DNA of 54,662 nucleotides from Selenomonadaceae bacterium (lineage in GTDB: Bacteria > Bacillota > Negativicutes > Selenomonadales > Selenomonadaceae). This document shows, piece after piece, positions 24,046-31,998 of the stretch. A program made the translations under genes and the position numbers. The number at the start of each line of letters is the position of its first letter. Position 1 is the first letter of the stretch. The stretch is from the NCBI GenBank assembly GCA_017527075.1, contig JAFXQM010000011.1:1-54662 (forward strand). The letters are read 5' to 3'. The notes below the pieces were generated by a model, which was not told the origin of the DNA, searched no databases, and was given only the letters and a program-made list of their open reading frames with translations.

Positions 24046-25070
24046 GTCAACTGACTTACAAAGATTCGGGCGTGGACATCGACGCGGGCAACGAGTCCGT
24101 CCGCCTGATAAAAAATTTTGTCCGCGCGACTTATCGCCACGAAGTTTTGGGCGACCTCGGCGGCTTCGGCGGATTGTTCGCGCTGAAAAATTATGACGAG
24201 CCGATTTTGGTTTCGGGCACCGACGGCGTCGGCACCAAGTTGAAAATCGCGTTCATGATGAACAAGCACGACACAATCGGGCAGGACGCCGTGGCCATGT
24301 GCGTCAACGATATCCTCGTTCAGGGAGCCGAGCCGCTCTTCTTCCTCGATTATCTTGCCGTCGGAAAATTAAATCCCGCGCAGGTCGCCGAAATTGTTCG
24401 CGGCGTGGCTGAGGCGTGCAAGGCGTCGGGCTGCGCGCTTATCGGCGGAGAGACTGCCGAGATGAGCGGATTTTATTCGGCGGGCGAATATGACATTGCG
24501 GGCTTCGCGGTCGGCGTCGTCGAAAAGAAAAATTTAATCACGCCCGCGCGCGTAAAGGTCGGCGACGTTTTAATCGGGCTGCCGTCGAGCGGGTTGCACT
24601 CAAACGGATTCAGCCTCGTGCGGAAAATTGTTTTCGAGCGCATGGGCTTCACCGTCGACGAAAAAATTTCCGAGCTTGGCAAAACCATCGGCGAAGAGCT
24701 GCTGACTCCGACGCGGCTTTATCCTTCGACGTGCTTGCCGCTGATAAAAAAGTTCGGCGAAAAAATTCACGGGCTGGTTCACGTGACGGGCGGCGGCTTT
24801 TACGATAACATTCCGCGCGCGCTGCCCGAAGGTTTGGGCGCGACGATTGACGCGGACTCGTGGCGCGTCCCGAAAATTTTCAAGCTCCTGCAAGAGTGGG
24901 GCGACGTTCCGAGCCGCGAGATGTATCGAACGTTCAACTGCGGAATCGGAATGATTTTAATCGTCGACGCGGAAATTGCCGACGACTTGACCAACGAAAC
25001 TTTTTACAAAATCGGGCGCGTCGTCGAGGGCAACGGCGTAAAAATTTTTGGAGGTGAGTTGAGTGATTAA
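24042..25070 (+). CDS. purM: Phosphoribosylformylglycinamidine cyclo-ligase PurM
   Basis: PurM forms the AIR ring in purine synthesis. The 342-residue protein shows the family motifs [36 protein letters not shown] and the [13 protein letters not shown] segment. It starts within the stop of the UDP-xylose synthase gene (ATGA overlap). It also overlaps the start of the next gene by eight bases. Confidence 0.97.
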   Translation: MSQLTYKDSGVDIDAGNESVRLIKNFVRATYRHEVLGDLGGFGGLFALKNYDEPILVSGTDGVGTKLKIAFMMNKHDTIGQDAVAMCVNDILVQGAEPLFFLDYLAVGKLNPAQVAEIVRGVAEACKASGCALIGGETAEMSGFYSAGEYDIAGFAVGVVEKKNLITPARVKVGDVLIGLPSSGLHSNGFSLVRKIVFERMGFTVDEKISELGKTIGEELLTPTRLYPSTCLPLIKKFGEKIHGLVHVTGGGFYDNIPRALPEGLGATIDADSWRVPKIFKLLQEWGDVPSREMYRTFNCGIGMILIVDAEIADDLTNETFYKIGRVVEGNGVKIFGGELSD

Positions 25071-26250
25071 GTTGGGCGTGCTGTGTTCGGGGCGCGGCAC
25101 AGATTTGCAGTCGATAATCGACGCGGTGGAGAGCGGTTACTTGTCGGCGGAAATTTCAATCGTGCTGACCGACAAGCCGAACGTCGGAGCTTTGGCGCGA
25201 GCCGAGGCCGCCGACATAAAAAATCTTTGCGTCGACAGAAAAAAATTTTCCACGCGCGCAGACTTCGAGGCGGAGCTGCTGAAAAATCTTAAGGGCGTCG
25301 ACCTGGTGATACTCGCCGGCTTCATGAGGATTTTGAGCGGCGAGTTCGTTCGGCACTTCGCGGGGCGAATCATGAATATTCACCCGTCGCTGCTGCCCGC
25401 CTTCCCCGGAGCCCACGCGCACAGAGACGTTTTGGCTTACGGCGCAAAAGTTTCGGGCTGCACGGTTCATTTCGTCGACGAGGGAATGGATTCGGGTCCG
25501 ATAATTTTGCAGGCGGCTGTCGAAGTTTTGGAGGACGACACCGAGGAAACTTTGGCGGCGCGCGTCTTGGAGCAGGAGCACAAAATTTATCCGCTGGCGA
25601 TTAAGCTGTTCATCGACGGGCGGCTGAAAATCGTCGGGCGCAGAGTTGAGATTGGAGGCGGCAAAATGAAAATCAAACGGGCGTTAATCAGCGTGTCGAA
25701 CAAAATCGACGTGGTGGACTTCGCCAAGAAACTGAGCAAGTGCGGCGTGGAAATTATCAGCACGGGCGGCACCGGCAAGGCGATTCGCGCGGCGGGCATC
25801 CCCGTCACTTACGTCAGCGACTTGACCGGCTTCCCCGAAATCATGAACGGGCGAGTCAAAACTCTCAACCCGAAAATTCACGGCGGCATCTTGGCCGTGC
25901 GCGACAACCCCGAACACATTCAGCAGATGAAGGACAACGATATCGAGCCGATTGATTTGGTCGTCGTCAATCTTTATCCGTTCAAGAAAACAATTCGCAA
26001 ACCGAACGTCACGCTGGAGGACGCGATTGAAAATATCGATATCGGAGGCCCCGCGCTGATTCGGGCGGCCGCGAAAAATTTTAAGTTCGTCACGGTCGTG
26101 ACCAACCCCGAACGTTACGACGAAATTGCCGCGCTGATTAAAGAGCACGGAGAAGTTCCGCCCGACGTCCGCAAACAGCTGGCCGCCGAGGCCTTCGCGC
26201 ACACCGCCGATTACGACGCGGCGATTACAAAATATCTCGCCGAAGTCTGA
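25063..26250 (+). CDS. PurN (GAR transformylase) fused to an IMP cyclohydrolase domain
   Basis: Residues 1-195 are Pur[15 protein letters not shown], the catalytic [12 protein letters not shown] (Asn and His) and [12 protein letters not shown] (Asp). Residues 202-395 are the N-terminal IMP cyclohydrolase half of Pur[35 protein letters not shown] and NLYPFKKTI with [15 protein letters not shown]. The AICAR transformylase half of PurH is missing and a terminator follows. At the junction, in frame, lies GGAGG and an ATG at 25666, so a free 194-residue cyclohydrolase may also be made. KTLNPK replaces the common KTLHPK. Confidence 0.93.
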   Translation: MIKLGVLCSGRGTDLQSIIDAVESGYLSAEISIVLTDKPNVGALARAEAADIKNLCVDRKKFSTRADFEAELLKNLKGVDLVILAGFMRILSGEFVRHFAGRIMNIHPSLLPAFPGAHAHRDVLAYGAKVSGCTVHFVDEGMDSGPIILQAAVEVLEDDTEETLAARVLEQEHKIYPLAIKLFIDGRLKIVGRRVEIGGGKMKIKRALISVSNKIDVVDFAKKLSKCGVEIISTGGTGKAIRAAGIPVTYVSDLTGFPEIMNGRVKTLNPKIHGGILAVRDNPEHIQQMKDNDIEPIDLVVVNLYPFKKTIRKPNVTLEDAIENIDIGGPALIRAAAKNFKFVTVVTNPERYDEIAALIKEHGEVPPDVRKQLAAEAFAHTADYDAAITKYLAEV

Positions 26251-26270
26251 CAGAAAAATTTTCCCGACAA

Positions 26271-26308
26271 AAAATCCTCCGCCCGTCCGAGTGGAGGATT
26301 TATTTTTT
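26271..26308 (+). terminator. Terminator of the purine operon
   Basis: AATCCTCC (26273-26280) pairs with GGAGGATT (26293-26300), followed by TTATTTTTT. Confidence 0.8.
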
Positions 26309-26322
26309 GCCAAAAAAATTTT

Positions 26323-26545
26323 TGCCGACGAGTTCAAAAGGTCTTTTCATTCGACGAGAAGTCTGGTAAAATATTTTTTATAAAAAAAAATTCGCCGACG
26401 AGTTCAACTGAACTTTTCATCGACGATAAGTTTTCCATAAGACAAAAGCATTCGGGACAGTCGCTCATTGCGTTGACGATTGTCCAAAATTTTTTTTGCG
26501 CGCTCATCATTTCCACGTAACGCAAAAAAAATATCGCCGACGAGT
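26323..26545 (-). pseudogene. Degenerate tandem copies of the 3' end of the ORF6N gene
   Basis: Downstream of the stop at 26546, the minus strand repeats the last part of that gene. A copy of about 140 bases ends near 26393, with ATGAAAAGTTCAGTTGAACT identical, and a shorter copy of about 70 bases ends near 26323. In one frame the longer copy still encodes a MLLSYGKLIVDEKFS-like tail matching MLLTFTKLIADEKFS. No start or ribosome site is evident, so these are relics. Confidence 0.75.
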
Positions 26546-27439
26546 TCAACTGAACTTTTCATCGGCGATAAGTTTTGTAAAAGTCAAAAGCATTTGTTTC
26601 CGCTCGTGACCTTCGGGCATTGCGTTGACGAGTGCAAAAATTTTTTCGGCGCGCTCGAAGACGGAGACCTGCGGCACAGTCGCGAAAGCCATCTCCATGA
26701 AGCGATTGACTGCCGCGCACACGTCATCGAATTTTGCGGAAAAAAATTCGCCCTTAATGCGTTGCGCGGAAAATTCTTCCTTGCAGAGCCCTTCAATCAA
26801 GCGGGCTTTGTCGCGCGGCATTAAAGGCGTGAAATAAATTTTCTTGACGGTCAAGCCGGTCTCGCGTTTGATTTGAGCGATACGCTTACGGATGTTTTTG
26901 CTCTGACCGAGTTTGGTGAGCAAAACGAGATTGTTGCTCATGAGGAGCACGTAAACGTAAGCGGGGCTGAGTTGACCTTCGGAGCGTTTGGAACTTTTCA
27001 GTTGAGCGGGCTCGGGCGCGGCGGTGAGCACGGAGGAGTGACGGCTGAAGTAACAGTCCTCCAACTGTTCGAAGACATCCCACGCCTTATCGGTGGACAG
27101 CATTTTTGCGTGACGAGCTGCGCCACGTTCCGTCCACAAATACAAGCTGGAAGCGCGCAACCCAACTAATCCGCCGACCAATCCGTTTTCAGCGGAACAG
27201 TCCTTGAACTGTTTCAGAGCTTCTCCTTCGAGGCGGAAATAATGCTTGCCTTCGACGAAACGCGACTCGTTGCGCTTGAAGTTATCGCTGATGTGCCGCG
27301 GTTCGCATTCGTAATATTCGGCGAGCTGAGCAGTGAGCAACACGAGTTGATTGCTGTACTCGACGGGCACGGGGGCTTTGAAGTTTTCCATTAAAAATTT
27401 CTCCTTTACATGCAAAAGACGATTGACGGCTCGGAACAT
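26546..27439 (-). CDS. ORF6N-domain anti-repressor-like protein with GIY-YIG (MUG113-like) C-terminus
   Basis: Residues up to about 135 match the phage ORF6N domain (LVLLTAQLAEYYECEPRHIS, FVEGKHYFRLEG, LYLWTERGAARHAKML). After a linker the second domain resembles the T5orf172/MUG113 branch of GIY-YIG nucleases: YVYVLLMSNN, KLGQSKNIRKRI and a later KEEFSAQRIKGEFF. Such two-domain proteins are typical of phages and mobile elements. ATG 27439 (AAAGGGG upstream) and ATG 27391 (AAGGAGA upstream) are both good starts. A strong promoter lies about 100 bases upstream. No other phage gene is adjacent. Confidence 0.82.
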   Translation of the reverse strand: MFRAVNRLLHVKEKFLMENFKAPVPVEYSNQLVLLTAQLAEYYECEPRHISDNFKRNESRFVEGKHYFRLEGEALKQFKDCSAENGLVGGLVGLRASSLYLWTERGAARHAKMLSTDKAWDVFEQLEDCYFSRHSSVLTAAPEPAQLKSSKRSEGQLSPAYVYVLLMSNNLVLLTKLGQSKNIRKRIAQIKRETGLTVKKIYFTPLMPRDKARLIEGLCKEEFSAQRIKGEFFSAKFDDVCAAVNRFMEMAFATVPQVSVFERAEKIFALVNAMPEGHERKQMLLTFTKLIADEKFS

Positions 27440-27458
27440 ATCATCCCCTTTCAAAAGG

Positions 27459-27487
27459 TTGACAAGAAAACTATCCTCTGCTACAAT
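27459..27487 (+). promoter_or_regulatory. Plus-strand promoter inside the leader of the ORF6N gene
   Basis: TTGACA (27459-27464), 17 bases, then TACAAT (27482-27487). It points away from the ORF6N coding region and toward the promoter that drives it. Confidence 0.7.
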
Positions 27488-27548
27488 CAAGGCAACATGA
27501 GGTTTGGACGCGCCCTGCGTCGATTAATTAGTTAATTTACCGTAACGA

Positions 27549-27577
27549 ATATTATCATGGCGGGCAGGGGTTGTCAA
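27549..27577 (-). promoter_or_regulatory. Promoter of the ORF6N gene
   Basis: On the minus strand TTGACA (27577-27572) and TAATAT (27554-27549) are separated by 17 bases. The predicted transcript start, near 27542, faces the plus-strand promoter. Confidence 0.7.
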
Positions 27578-27624
27578 GATTAAAACTCTTGCTCGCGTCG
27601 AATAAATCCTTAACAGACAAAGAC

Positions 27625-27656
27625 AAATCCCTTGCGTGAGAGCGCAGGGGATTTTT
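27625..27656 (+). terminator. Terminator following the candidate RNA
   Basis: AAATCCCTTGCG pairs with CGCAGGGGATTT around a short loop, and T residues follow. Confidence 0.75.
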
Positions 27657-27768
27657 GATTGACGGACGGCAGTAAGAAAATTCTAACCGCGCCTTAAGCA
27701 ACACTTAACGCAAAGATAACTTTGCTCGATTAAACTTTAGAAAAACTTTTTGCAAGGGAGGTAATGAC

Positions 27769-28155
27769 GTGAAAAGATTTCTAATCGCTGTGGCGGCAAG
27801 CGCGATTCTCCTCGGCGGACAAACTGAGGCAGCACCCGCCGACGACTTGAACGCGCAAATCGAAACGCAAGAGACAGGAACGTGGGCGCACTTCAGGGAC
27901 AAACATTTGCTCGGGCGCGAGACCGAAAACGAACGCCGCGACCGCAAAGATTGGGAGCGTCGGCACCGCTATGACCCGCCGCCGAGACATCATCATTATC
28001 GCGACGATGACAGATACTACCCGCCGCCGTCCTATCGTGACGGCAGACGTTATTATCCGCCCGGGGCACCGCCGCCCCCGCCCTATTATCGCGACGGCAG
28101 ACGTTATTACCCTCCGACACCTCCTCCACCGCCCCCGCCGAATCGTCGCCGCTAA
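27769..28155 (+). CDS. Small secreted proline-, tyrosine- and arginine-rich protein
   Basis: The 128-residue protein has a signal peptide (KRFLIAVAASAILLGGQTEA). Residues 40-70 are highly charged (ETENERRDRKDWERRHR). The C-terminal half is a low-complexity set of repeats with the units YRDGRRYYPP and runs of proline. It is probably exported and basic; a cell-wall or outer-surface role is only a guess. GGGAGG precedes the GTG/ATG region, and a good terminator follows. I recognise no domain. Confidence 0.75.
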   Translation: MKRFLIAVAASAILLGGQTEAAPADDLNAQIETQETGTWAHFRDKHLLGRETENERRDRKDWERRHRYDPPPRHHHYRDDDRYYPPPSYRDGRRYYPPGAPPPPPYYRDGRRYYPPTPPPPPPPNRRR

Positions 28156-28171
28156 AAATTTCAATCTACAT

Positions 28172-28206
28172 AAAAACCCTTCGCACGCGCGAGGGGATTT
28201 TTTTTC
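28172..28206 (+). terminator. Terminator after the proline/tyrosine-rich gene
   Basis: CCCTTCGC pairs with GCGAGGGG, followed by a run of eight or more T. Confidence 0.8.
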
Positions 28207-28220
28207 GTCAAAAAAATTTA

Positions 28221-28310
28221 CGGCGGCGGAAAAATCTTCGGGCGGCGTGAAAAAATTTTCTGCGGCAGGAAAAAATTTTCGACGGCAGGAAAAAATTTTC
28301 GACGGCAGAA
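28221..28310 (+). repeat. Tandem repeat of about 20 bp with A-tract core
   Basis: About five units of the form CGGCAGGAAAAAATTTTCGA occur, with the first two diverged. It fills the space before the acyltransferase gene. Its core (GGAAAAAATTTTC) is the same motif as in the bioY-bioB array. Confidence 0.75.
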
Positions 28311-28328
28311 TAAACGGCGCAAAGGAGA

Positions 28329-29294
28329 GTGGCACTCATCGAGTACAGATTTTTAAAATTGCTGAGCAGAATAATTTGCCTGTTGCCCCTGAAATTTTGT
28401 CTGAAGTTCGGGCGAGGCTTGGCGAGTTTGATTTGGATTTTTCTGCCCGCCAAAAGGAAACGTCTGGCGACAGAAAATATTCGCCGCTGCCTGAAAGTTT
28501 CGGAGGCGGAGGCTCGGCGCATTGCCCGCGAAAGTACGATTCAATGCGGCTCAATTTTCATGGAGGTTTTGTCCTTCCCGAAGCTCAAAGGAACGATGGC
28601 CGGTCACGTGAAAGTTGTCGGACTGGAGCATTTGACGCGTTACAAAAAATCTTCGGAGCGCGGCGCGGTGATTATGACTTGCCACAGCGACAACTGGGAG
28701 CTCATGGGCGGAGCCTTCGCGCAAAACGGAATTCCGCTCGTGGGCGTCGCCAAAAAGCAGAAGTCGGAGGGCGCGGACAAATTCATCAACGAATACCGCA
28801 CGCTTATCGGAATGCACATCACTTATCGCAGCGGCGTCCGCGAAATGTATAAAATGCTCGACGAGGGACACTTCATCGGGCTGATAATGGACCAGGACGT
28901 CGGGCGCGACGACGGCGTTGTTGTAAAATTTTTTAATCAGGCGACGAACTTCGTGACGGGCGCGGCGAGCATGTCGCGCTTCAGAAAGGTGCCAATCTTC
29001 CCCGCGTTCATGCACAAGAATTCGGACGGCACGCACACGCTGGAAATTTTTCCGCCGCTGCAAGTGGAAAAGACTTCGGACAAGCACGCGGACATAAAAT
29101 TGATGACGCAACGGCTGGCGGCTTTGATTGAGGCGCACGTCAGAAAATATCCCGCCGAATGGTTTTGGTTGCACGACCGCTGGAAGTCCATGCGCGTGGA
29201 GTTCGAGCCGCAGGAGGTCAGAGACTTTGAAAAAATTTTGGGCATTGATAATCTTCGCGCTGATGATTTTTCCCACGAACGTCCGGGCAGTTGA
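28329..29294 (+). CDS. Lipid A biosynthesis acyltransferase (LpxL/HtrB family)
   Basis: The 321-residue protein adds an acyl chain to a lipid A precursor at the inner membrane. It has an N-terminal hydrophobic anchor, the HX4D/E motif as HSDNWE (in MTCHSDNWELMGG), the IMDQDVGRDDGV segment and a closing WFWLHDRWK. This supports an outer membrane with LPS. The GTG at 28329 lies only one base from AGGAG, so the true start may be the following CTC/ATC codon, giving the family-like EYRFLKLL start. The end overlaps the next gene by 68 bases. Confidence 0.9.
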   Translation: MALIEYRFLKLLSRIICLLPLKFCLKFGRGLASLIWIFLPAKRKRLATENIRRCLKVSEAEARRIARESTIQCGSIFMEVLSFPKLKGTMAGHVKVVGLEHLTRYKKSSERGAVIMTCHSDNWELMGGAFAQNGIPLVGVAKKQKSEGADKFINEYRTLIGMHITYRSGVREMYKMLDEGHFIGLIMDQDVGRDDGVVVKFFNQATNFVTGAASMSRFRKVPIFPAFMHKNSDGTHTLEIFPPLQVEKTSDKHADIKLMTQRLAALIEAHVRKYPAEWFWLHDRWKSMRVEFEPQEVRDFEKILGIDNLRADDFSHERPGS

Positions 29295-29673
29295 TTTGCC
29301 GGTGACTTCTCCTTTCGGCTGGAGGATTCATCCGATATCGGGCGAGTGGAAATTTCATGCGGGCGTCGACCTCGGTTACGAGTACGGCGCATACATCGGC
29401 GCGCTCTTCGACGGGCAAGTGGTCATCGCGGAAAATCTCGGCGACGGTTACGGTAACCAAGTTTTGATTTATCACCCCGCGATTGATTCGTACACGCGTT
29501 ACGCTCACTGCTCCACGCTGCACGTGACGGCGGGGCAATCGGTCAGCGCAGGACAAATCGTCGCGCAAGTCGGCTCGACGGGTTACTCGACGGGTCCGCA
29601 CCTTCACTTGGAATACATCGTCAACGTCAACGGCACTTACCAATACGCTGACCCGCTGAGCCTTTGGAATTGA
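29227..29673 (+). CDS. M23 family (LytM) peptidase, small secreted
   Basis: Starting at TTG 29227 with GGAGG nine bases upstream, the 148-residue protein has a signal peptide (KKFWALIIFALMIFPTNVRA) and one M23 domain. The zinc ligands are visible as HAGVD (His and Asp) and HLHLE (second His of HxH), with the third conserved His in YAHCS. Such enzymes cut peptide cross-links in peptidoglycan. There is no extra cell-wall-binding domain. The gene overlaps the acyltransferase gene, which suggests co-expression. Confidence 0.9.
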   Translation: MKKFWALIIFALMIFPTNVRAVDLPVTSPFGWRIHPISGEWKFHAGVDLGYEYGAYIGALFDGQVVIAENLGDGYGNQVLIYHPAIDSYTRYAHCSTLHVTAGQSVSAGQIVAQVGSTGYSTGPHLHLEYIVNVNGTYQYADPLSLWN

Positions 29674-29770
29674 CAAAATTTTTATCGGCGGCGGCAGGAT
29701 TAATTGGCGGCTTGCAGAATTCAAGGTTAAAATTGTTGGAAGATTCATTTGAATTACGGGAGGGCTTTCA

Positions 29771-30283
29771 ATGGCGAAAAAATATTACAGCACGAAAATC
29801 GTGGGCATCGGCGGAGAGGTCGACAAGTTCACCAGCCTCGTCAAAATGCTCGTTATCTTCGATGATTCCATGGTTCTGCCGGAACTGCGCAATTGCGCTG
29901 TCCTGCACAGCGGCAACAATCTCACTGACGTTATAAAACCCGGCGACGTGCTTCAGCTGGCGGGCTCCGAATTCAAAATCCTCAACGTCGGCAACGAAGT
30001 CAACAACAACATCAAAAGACTCGGTCACATCGTCATCAAATTCAACGACGACAGAGACGACTTGCTCGAAGGCTCCATTCACGTTGAGGACAAACCCATT
30101 CCGAAGATTCGTATCGGCGACGAAATTGCAATCGTTGAGGCGGGCTCGGAAATCCTCAGCGGCAAGACGGCAGCGGTCGCCGGCGAAGACAAAGCTCTTT
30201 GCAAAACCGTCGCGCAAATCCTCGAAAGCAACGGCGCACAAATCGTCGACGGTGACGCGGACATTGTCGTTAAAGTAAAATAA
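29771..30283 (+). CDS. PTS glucitol/sorbitol-type IIA component with C-terminal extension
   Basis: Residues 1-115 match the GutA-type IIA family: LVIFDDSMVLPELRNCAVLH (the candidate phospho-His is in this H-S-G-N stretch), then VGNEVNNNIKRLGHIVIKF. About 50 further residues (GKTAAVAGEDKALCKTVAQI and onward) are not part of the family core. No IIB, IIC or glucitol dehydrogenase gene is nearby, so it may serve a regulatory role or another transporter. GGGAGGG precedes the ATG, and a terminator follows. Confidence 0.85.
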   Translation: MAKKYYSTKIVGIGGEVDKFTSLVKMLVIFDDSMVLPELRNCAVLHSGNNLTDVIKPGDVLQLAGSEFKILNVGNEVNNNIKRLGHIVIKFNDDRDDLLEGSIHVEDKPIPKIRIGDEIAIVEAGSEILSGKTAAVAGEDKALCKTVAQILESNGAQIVDGDADIVVKVK

Positions 30284-30307
30284 AATTTCAACGGAATAAA
30301 TTCCTTT

Positions 30308-30341
30308 CGACTGTCGGTCAACCATCGGCAGTCTTTTTAAT
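30308..30341 (+). terminator. Terminator after the GutA-like gene
   Basis: GACTGTCGG and TCGGCAGTC form an imperfect stem followed by five T. Confidence 0.65.
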
Positions 30342-30359
30342 ACAAGGGAGGCGATTAAA

Positions 30360-30713
30360 ATGTCGACGACGGAAGATAAAGTGGAAAGACTCGAATCGCG
30401 TTTCTCGACACTTGAACAGCAGGTCAGCACGATTGCAACCAAAGTTGACATCTTCATTGAAGAATCGAAGCAGCAGCGCGAGGACATGCGCCGTCTTTGG
30501 GAGCGGCAAGACGCCGAGCGTGCACAGCGAGAAGCCGACATGAAAGCCATGCAGGAAAAGCGCGACGCCGACATGAAAGCCATGCAGGAAAAAATCGACG
30601 CAAACCAAAAAGAATTCACGAAGCAACTGCACAGCAACTTCGTTCAAACTTTGCTTGGGGTCGGAGCAATCATGGCGGCAATCGGCGGCTTGATTATCTC
30701 GATGATAAAATGA
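30360..30713 (+). CDS. Coiled-coil protein with C-terminal membrane helix (paralogue)
   Basis: The 117-residue protein has an N-terminal heptad region (VERLESRFSTLEQQVSTIAT), a highly charged middle with a repeated unit (ADMKAMQEKRD, then ADMKAMQEKID), and one C-terminal helix ending IISMIK. It belongs with the proteins at 2387, 46968 and 47416. GGGAGG precedes the ATG. It follows a PTS IIA gene, and the two proteins near 47 kb follow a sucrose PTS gene. Function is unknown. Confidence 0.72.
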   Translation: MSTTEDKVERLESRFSTLEQQVSTIATKVDIFIEESKQQREDMRRLWERQDAERAQREADMKAMQEKRDADMKAMQEKIDANQKEFTKQLHSNFVQTLLGVGAIMAAIGGLIISMIK

Positions 30714-30728
30714 ATTGCAAGACGGTTT

Positions 30729-30738
30729 GTGATATAAT
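30729..30738 (+). promoter_or_regulatory. Extended -10 promoter for the heptose isomerase gene
   Basis: TGATATAAT is an extended -10 element (TGnTATAAT). No good -35 is seen. It lies about 30 bases before the first possible start of the next gene. Confidence 0.5.
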
Positions 30739-30800
30739 GACTCAAACGAAGAAAGGAAGAGATTAAAATTAAAACTTCAACGGCAAGGAAGATTGATGAG

Positions 30801-31424
30801 TTGATTAAAGATTATCCCGCGCTGGAAGATTGTCGCGGGAGTTTGTTTGCGGCAATGGAAACTATTTGCGACGGCTTTCGCGGCGGCGGCAAGCTGATAA
30901 CCTGCGGCAACGGCGGGAGCGCGGCCGATGCCCTGCACATTGTCGGCGAGCTCATGAAGGGCTTCGCTCTCCCGCGCAAGATTGAAAATTTCAATCCGGA
31001 ATTCGTCAAGCAGGCGCAGGAACTTTTCCCTTCGGACGTCGAGTACTTCAAAGCAAATCTTCAGAGCGCGTTGCCCGCCGTGAGTTTGGTCGGCGAAACT
31101 TCTCTGCTGACTGCCTTTGCCAACGACGTGTCGCCGCATTTAATTTTCGCGCAACAAATTTTCGGGCTGGGCAGGCGCGGCGATGTCTTTCTTGCCATTT
31201 CCACTTCGGGCAACTCGGATAACGTTTTGTTCGCGGTGGAGGTCGCAAAGATTATGGGAATAAAAGTCGTGGCGATGACCGGGCAACGCGGCGGCAGGCT
31301 CCGTCACCTGTCCGACGTTTCCATTTGCGTGCCAGCCAATTCCTCGCACAAGATTCAAGAGTTCCACCTGCCGATTTATCACATGATTTGCTTGGCGGCG
31401 GAGAATGAATTCTTCGGGGAGTAA
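30801..31424 (+). CDS. SIS-domain phosphosugar isomerase, GmhA-like (sedoheptulose 7-phosphate isomerase)
   Basis: The protein has a SIS fold with the phosphate-binding GGKLITCGNGGSAADALHI and ISTSGNSDNV motifs, and ends with LPIYHMICLA. It likely makes D-glycero-D-manno-heptose 7-phosphate for the LPS core. Relatives carry about 11 more residues at the N-terminus. Here these are in frame (KTSTARKIDEL) and would begin with ATT at 30768, which has AGGAAGAG at good spacing. The nearest standard start is TTG 30801 with AAGGAAG. A repeat element follows. Confidence 0.85.
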   Translation: MIKDYPALEDCRGSLFAAMETICDGFRGGGKLITCGNGGSAADALHIVGELMKGFALPRKIENFNPEFVKQAQELFPSDVEYFKANLQSALPAVSLVGETSLLTAFANDVSPHLIFAQQIFGLGRRGDVFLAISTSGNSDNVLFAVEVAKIMGIKVVAMTGQRGGRLRHLSDVSICVPANSSHKIQEFHLPIYHMICLAAENEFFGE

Positions 31425-31435
31425 AGCCCCCTCCT

Positions 31436-31634
31436 TCTCAAGAGTGGAGGTTGTTCTTACTTTCTTTGCTTGCCCAAAGAAAGTAAGCAAAGAAAGGGCA
31501 CCTCGCAGGGGCGGCTCCTCGTTCATGGTTCGGAGTATCGGATTACCCGCGGCTCGGTGTTGCCCGCTGAATTCGCGTCACGCTCATTACGCGGGCGGAG
31601 CCGTCATCCATGACGGCCCAGGAGTTCGCGGCTC
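31436..31634 (+). repeat. Hairpin-rich intergenic repeat element, copy B
   Basis: Hairpin 1 pairs CTTACTTTCTTTG with CAAAGAAAGTAAG (31456-31487). Then follow the CCTCGCAGGGGCG box, a variable stretch, and hairpin 3, which pairs GCCGTCAT with ATGACGGC (31600-31617). The closing GTTCGCGGCTC matches copy A. It separates the heptose isomerase gene from hypA. Confidence 0.85.
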
Positions 31635-31659
31635 AAAAAAATTTTTTGGAGTGATGACT

Positions 31660-31998
31660 TTGCACGAAGCGACGCTCGCCGAAAATATTTTGAACATCGC
31701 ACTGGACGCGGCAGAAAAAAATCACGCGACGAAAATTTTTAAAGTCGGGCTGACGCTCGGAGAGATGGCGGGCGTGGAGGTCGAGGCTTTGACTTTGTCC
31801 TTCGACGTGCTCAAAAAAAATTCTCCCGCCGAAGACGCCGCGCTCGTGATTAACCGCGTGCCGCTCAGCGCGACGTGCAACAAGTGCGGGAAAAATTTTC
31901 GGCTCGAACATTATAATTTTTTTTGCCCCGAATGCGACGGTATTTTGATTTTGCAAAGCGGGCGTGAACTTCTTGTGGACTTCGTGGATTGTGAGTGA
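31660..31998 (+). CDS. hypA: Hydrogenase/urease nickel incorporation protein HypA
   Basis: HypA delivers nickel to [NiFe] hydrogenase. Starting at TTG 31660, the protein begins Met-His-Glu, the known nickel-binding N-terminus. GGAG lies eight bases upstream. The zinc site is present as CNKC and CPEC in the second half. The total of 112 residues is normal. An ATG two codons earlier would bury the essential His, so TTG is preferred. HypB follows with overlapping start and stop. Confidence 0.93.
   Translation: MHEATLAENILNIALDAAEKNHATKIFKVGLTLGEMAGVEVEALTLSFDVLKKNSPAEDAALVINRVPLSATCNKCGKNFRLEHYNFFCPECDGILILQSGRELLVDFVDCE

Larger units (their letters stand above)
27494..27656 (+). ncRNA. Candidate antisense/leader RNA of about 160 nt
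   Basis: The plus-strand promoter at 27459-27487 and the terminator at 27625-27656 delimit a transcript with no gene of normal size. The GCCCTGC and GGGCAGGGG stretches could pair. A 12-codon frame starting MRFGRALRRLIS is present at 27498-27536 without a clear ribosome site. The first 50 bases overlap the 5' end of the ORF6N messenger in antisense. The rest of this gene-free region, up to 27768, shows nothing recognisable. Confidence 0.4.

Noticed and set aside
31405..31998. Long frame joining the repeat element to hypA
   Set aside because: Its first 80 codons come from the hairpin element (copy B), and HypA must start with Met-His-Glu at 31660.
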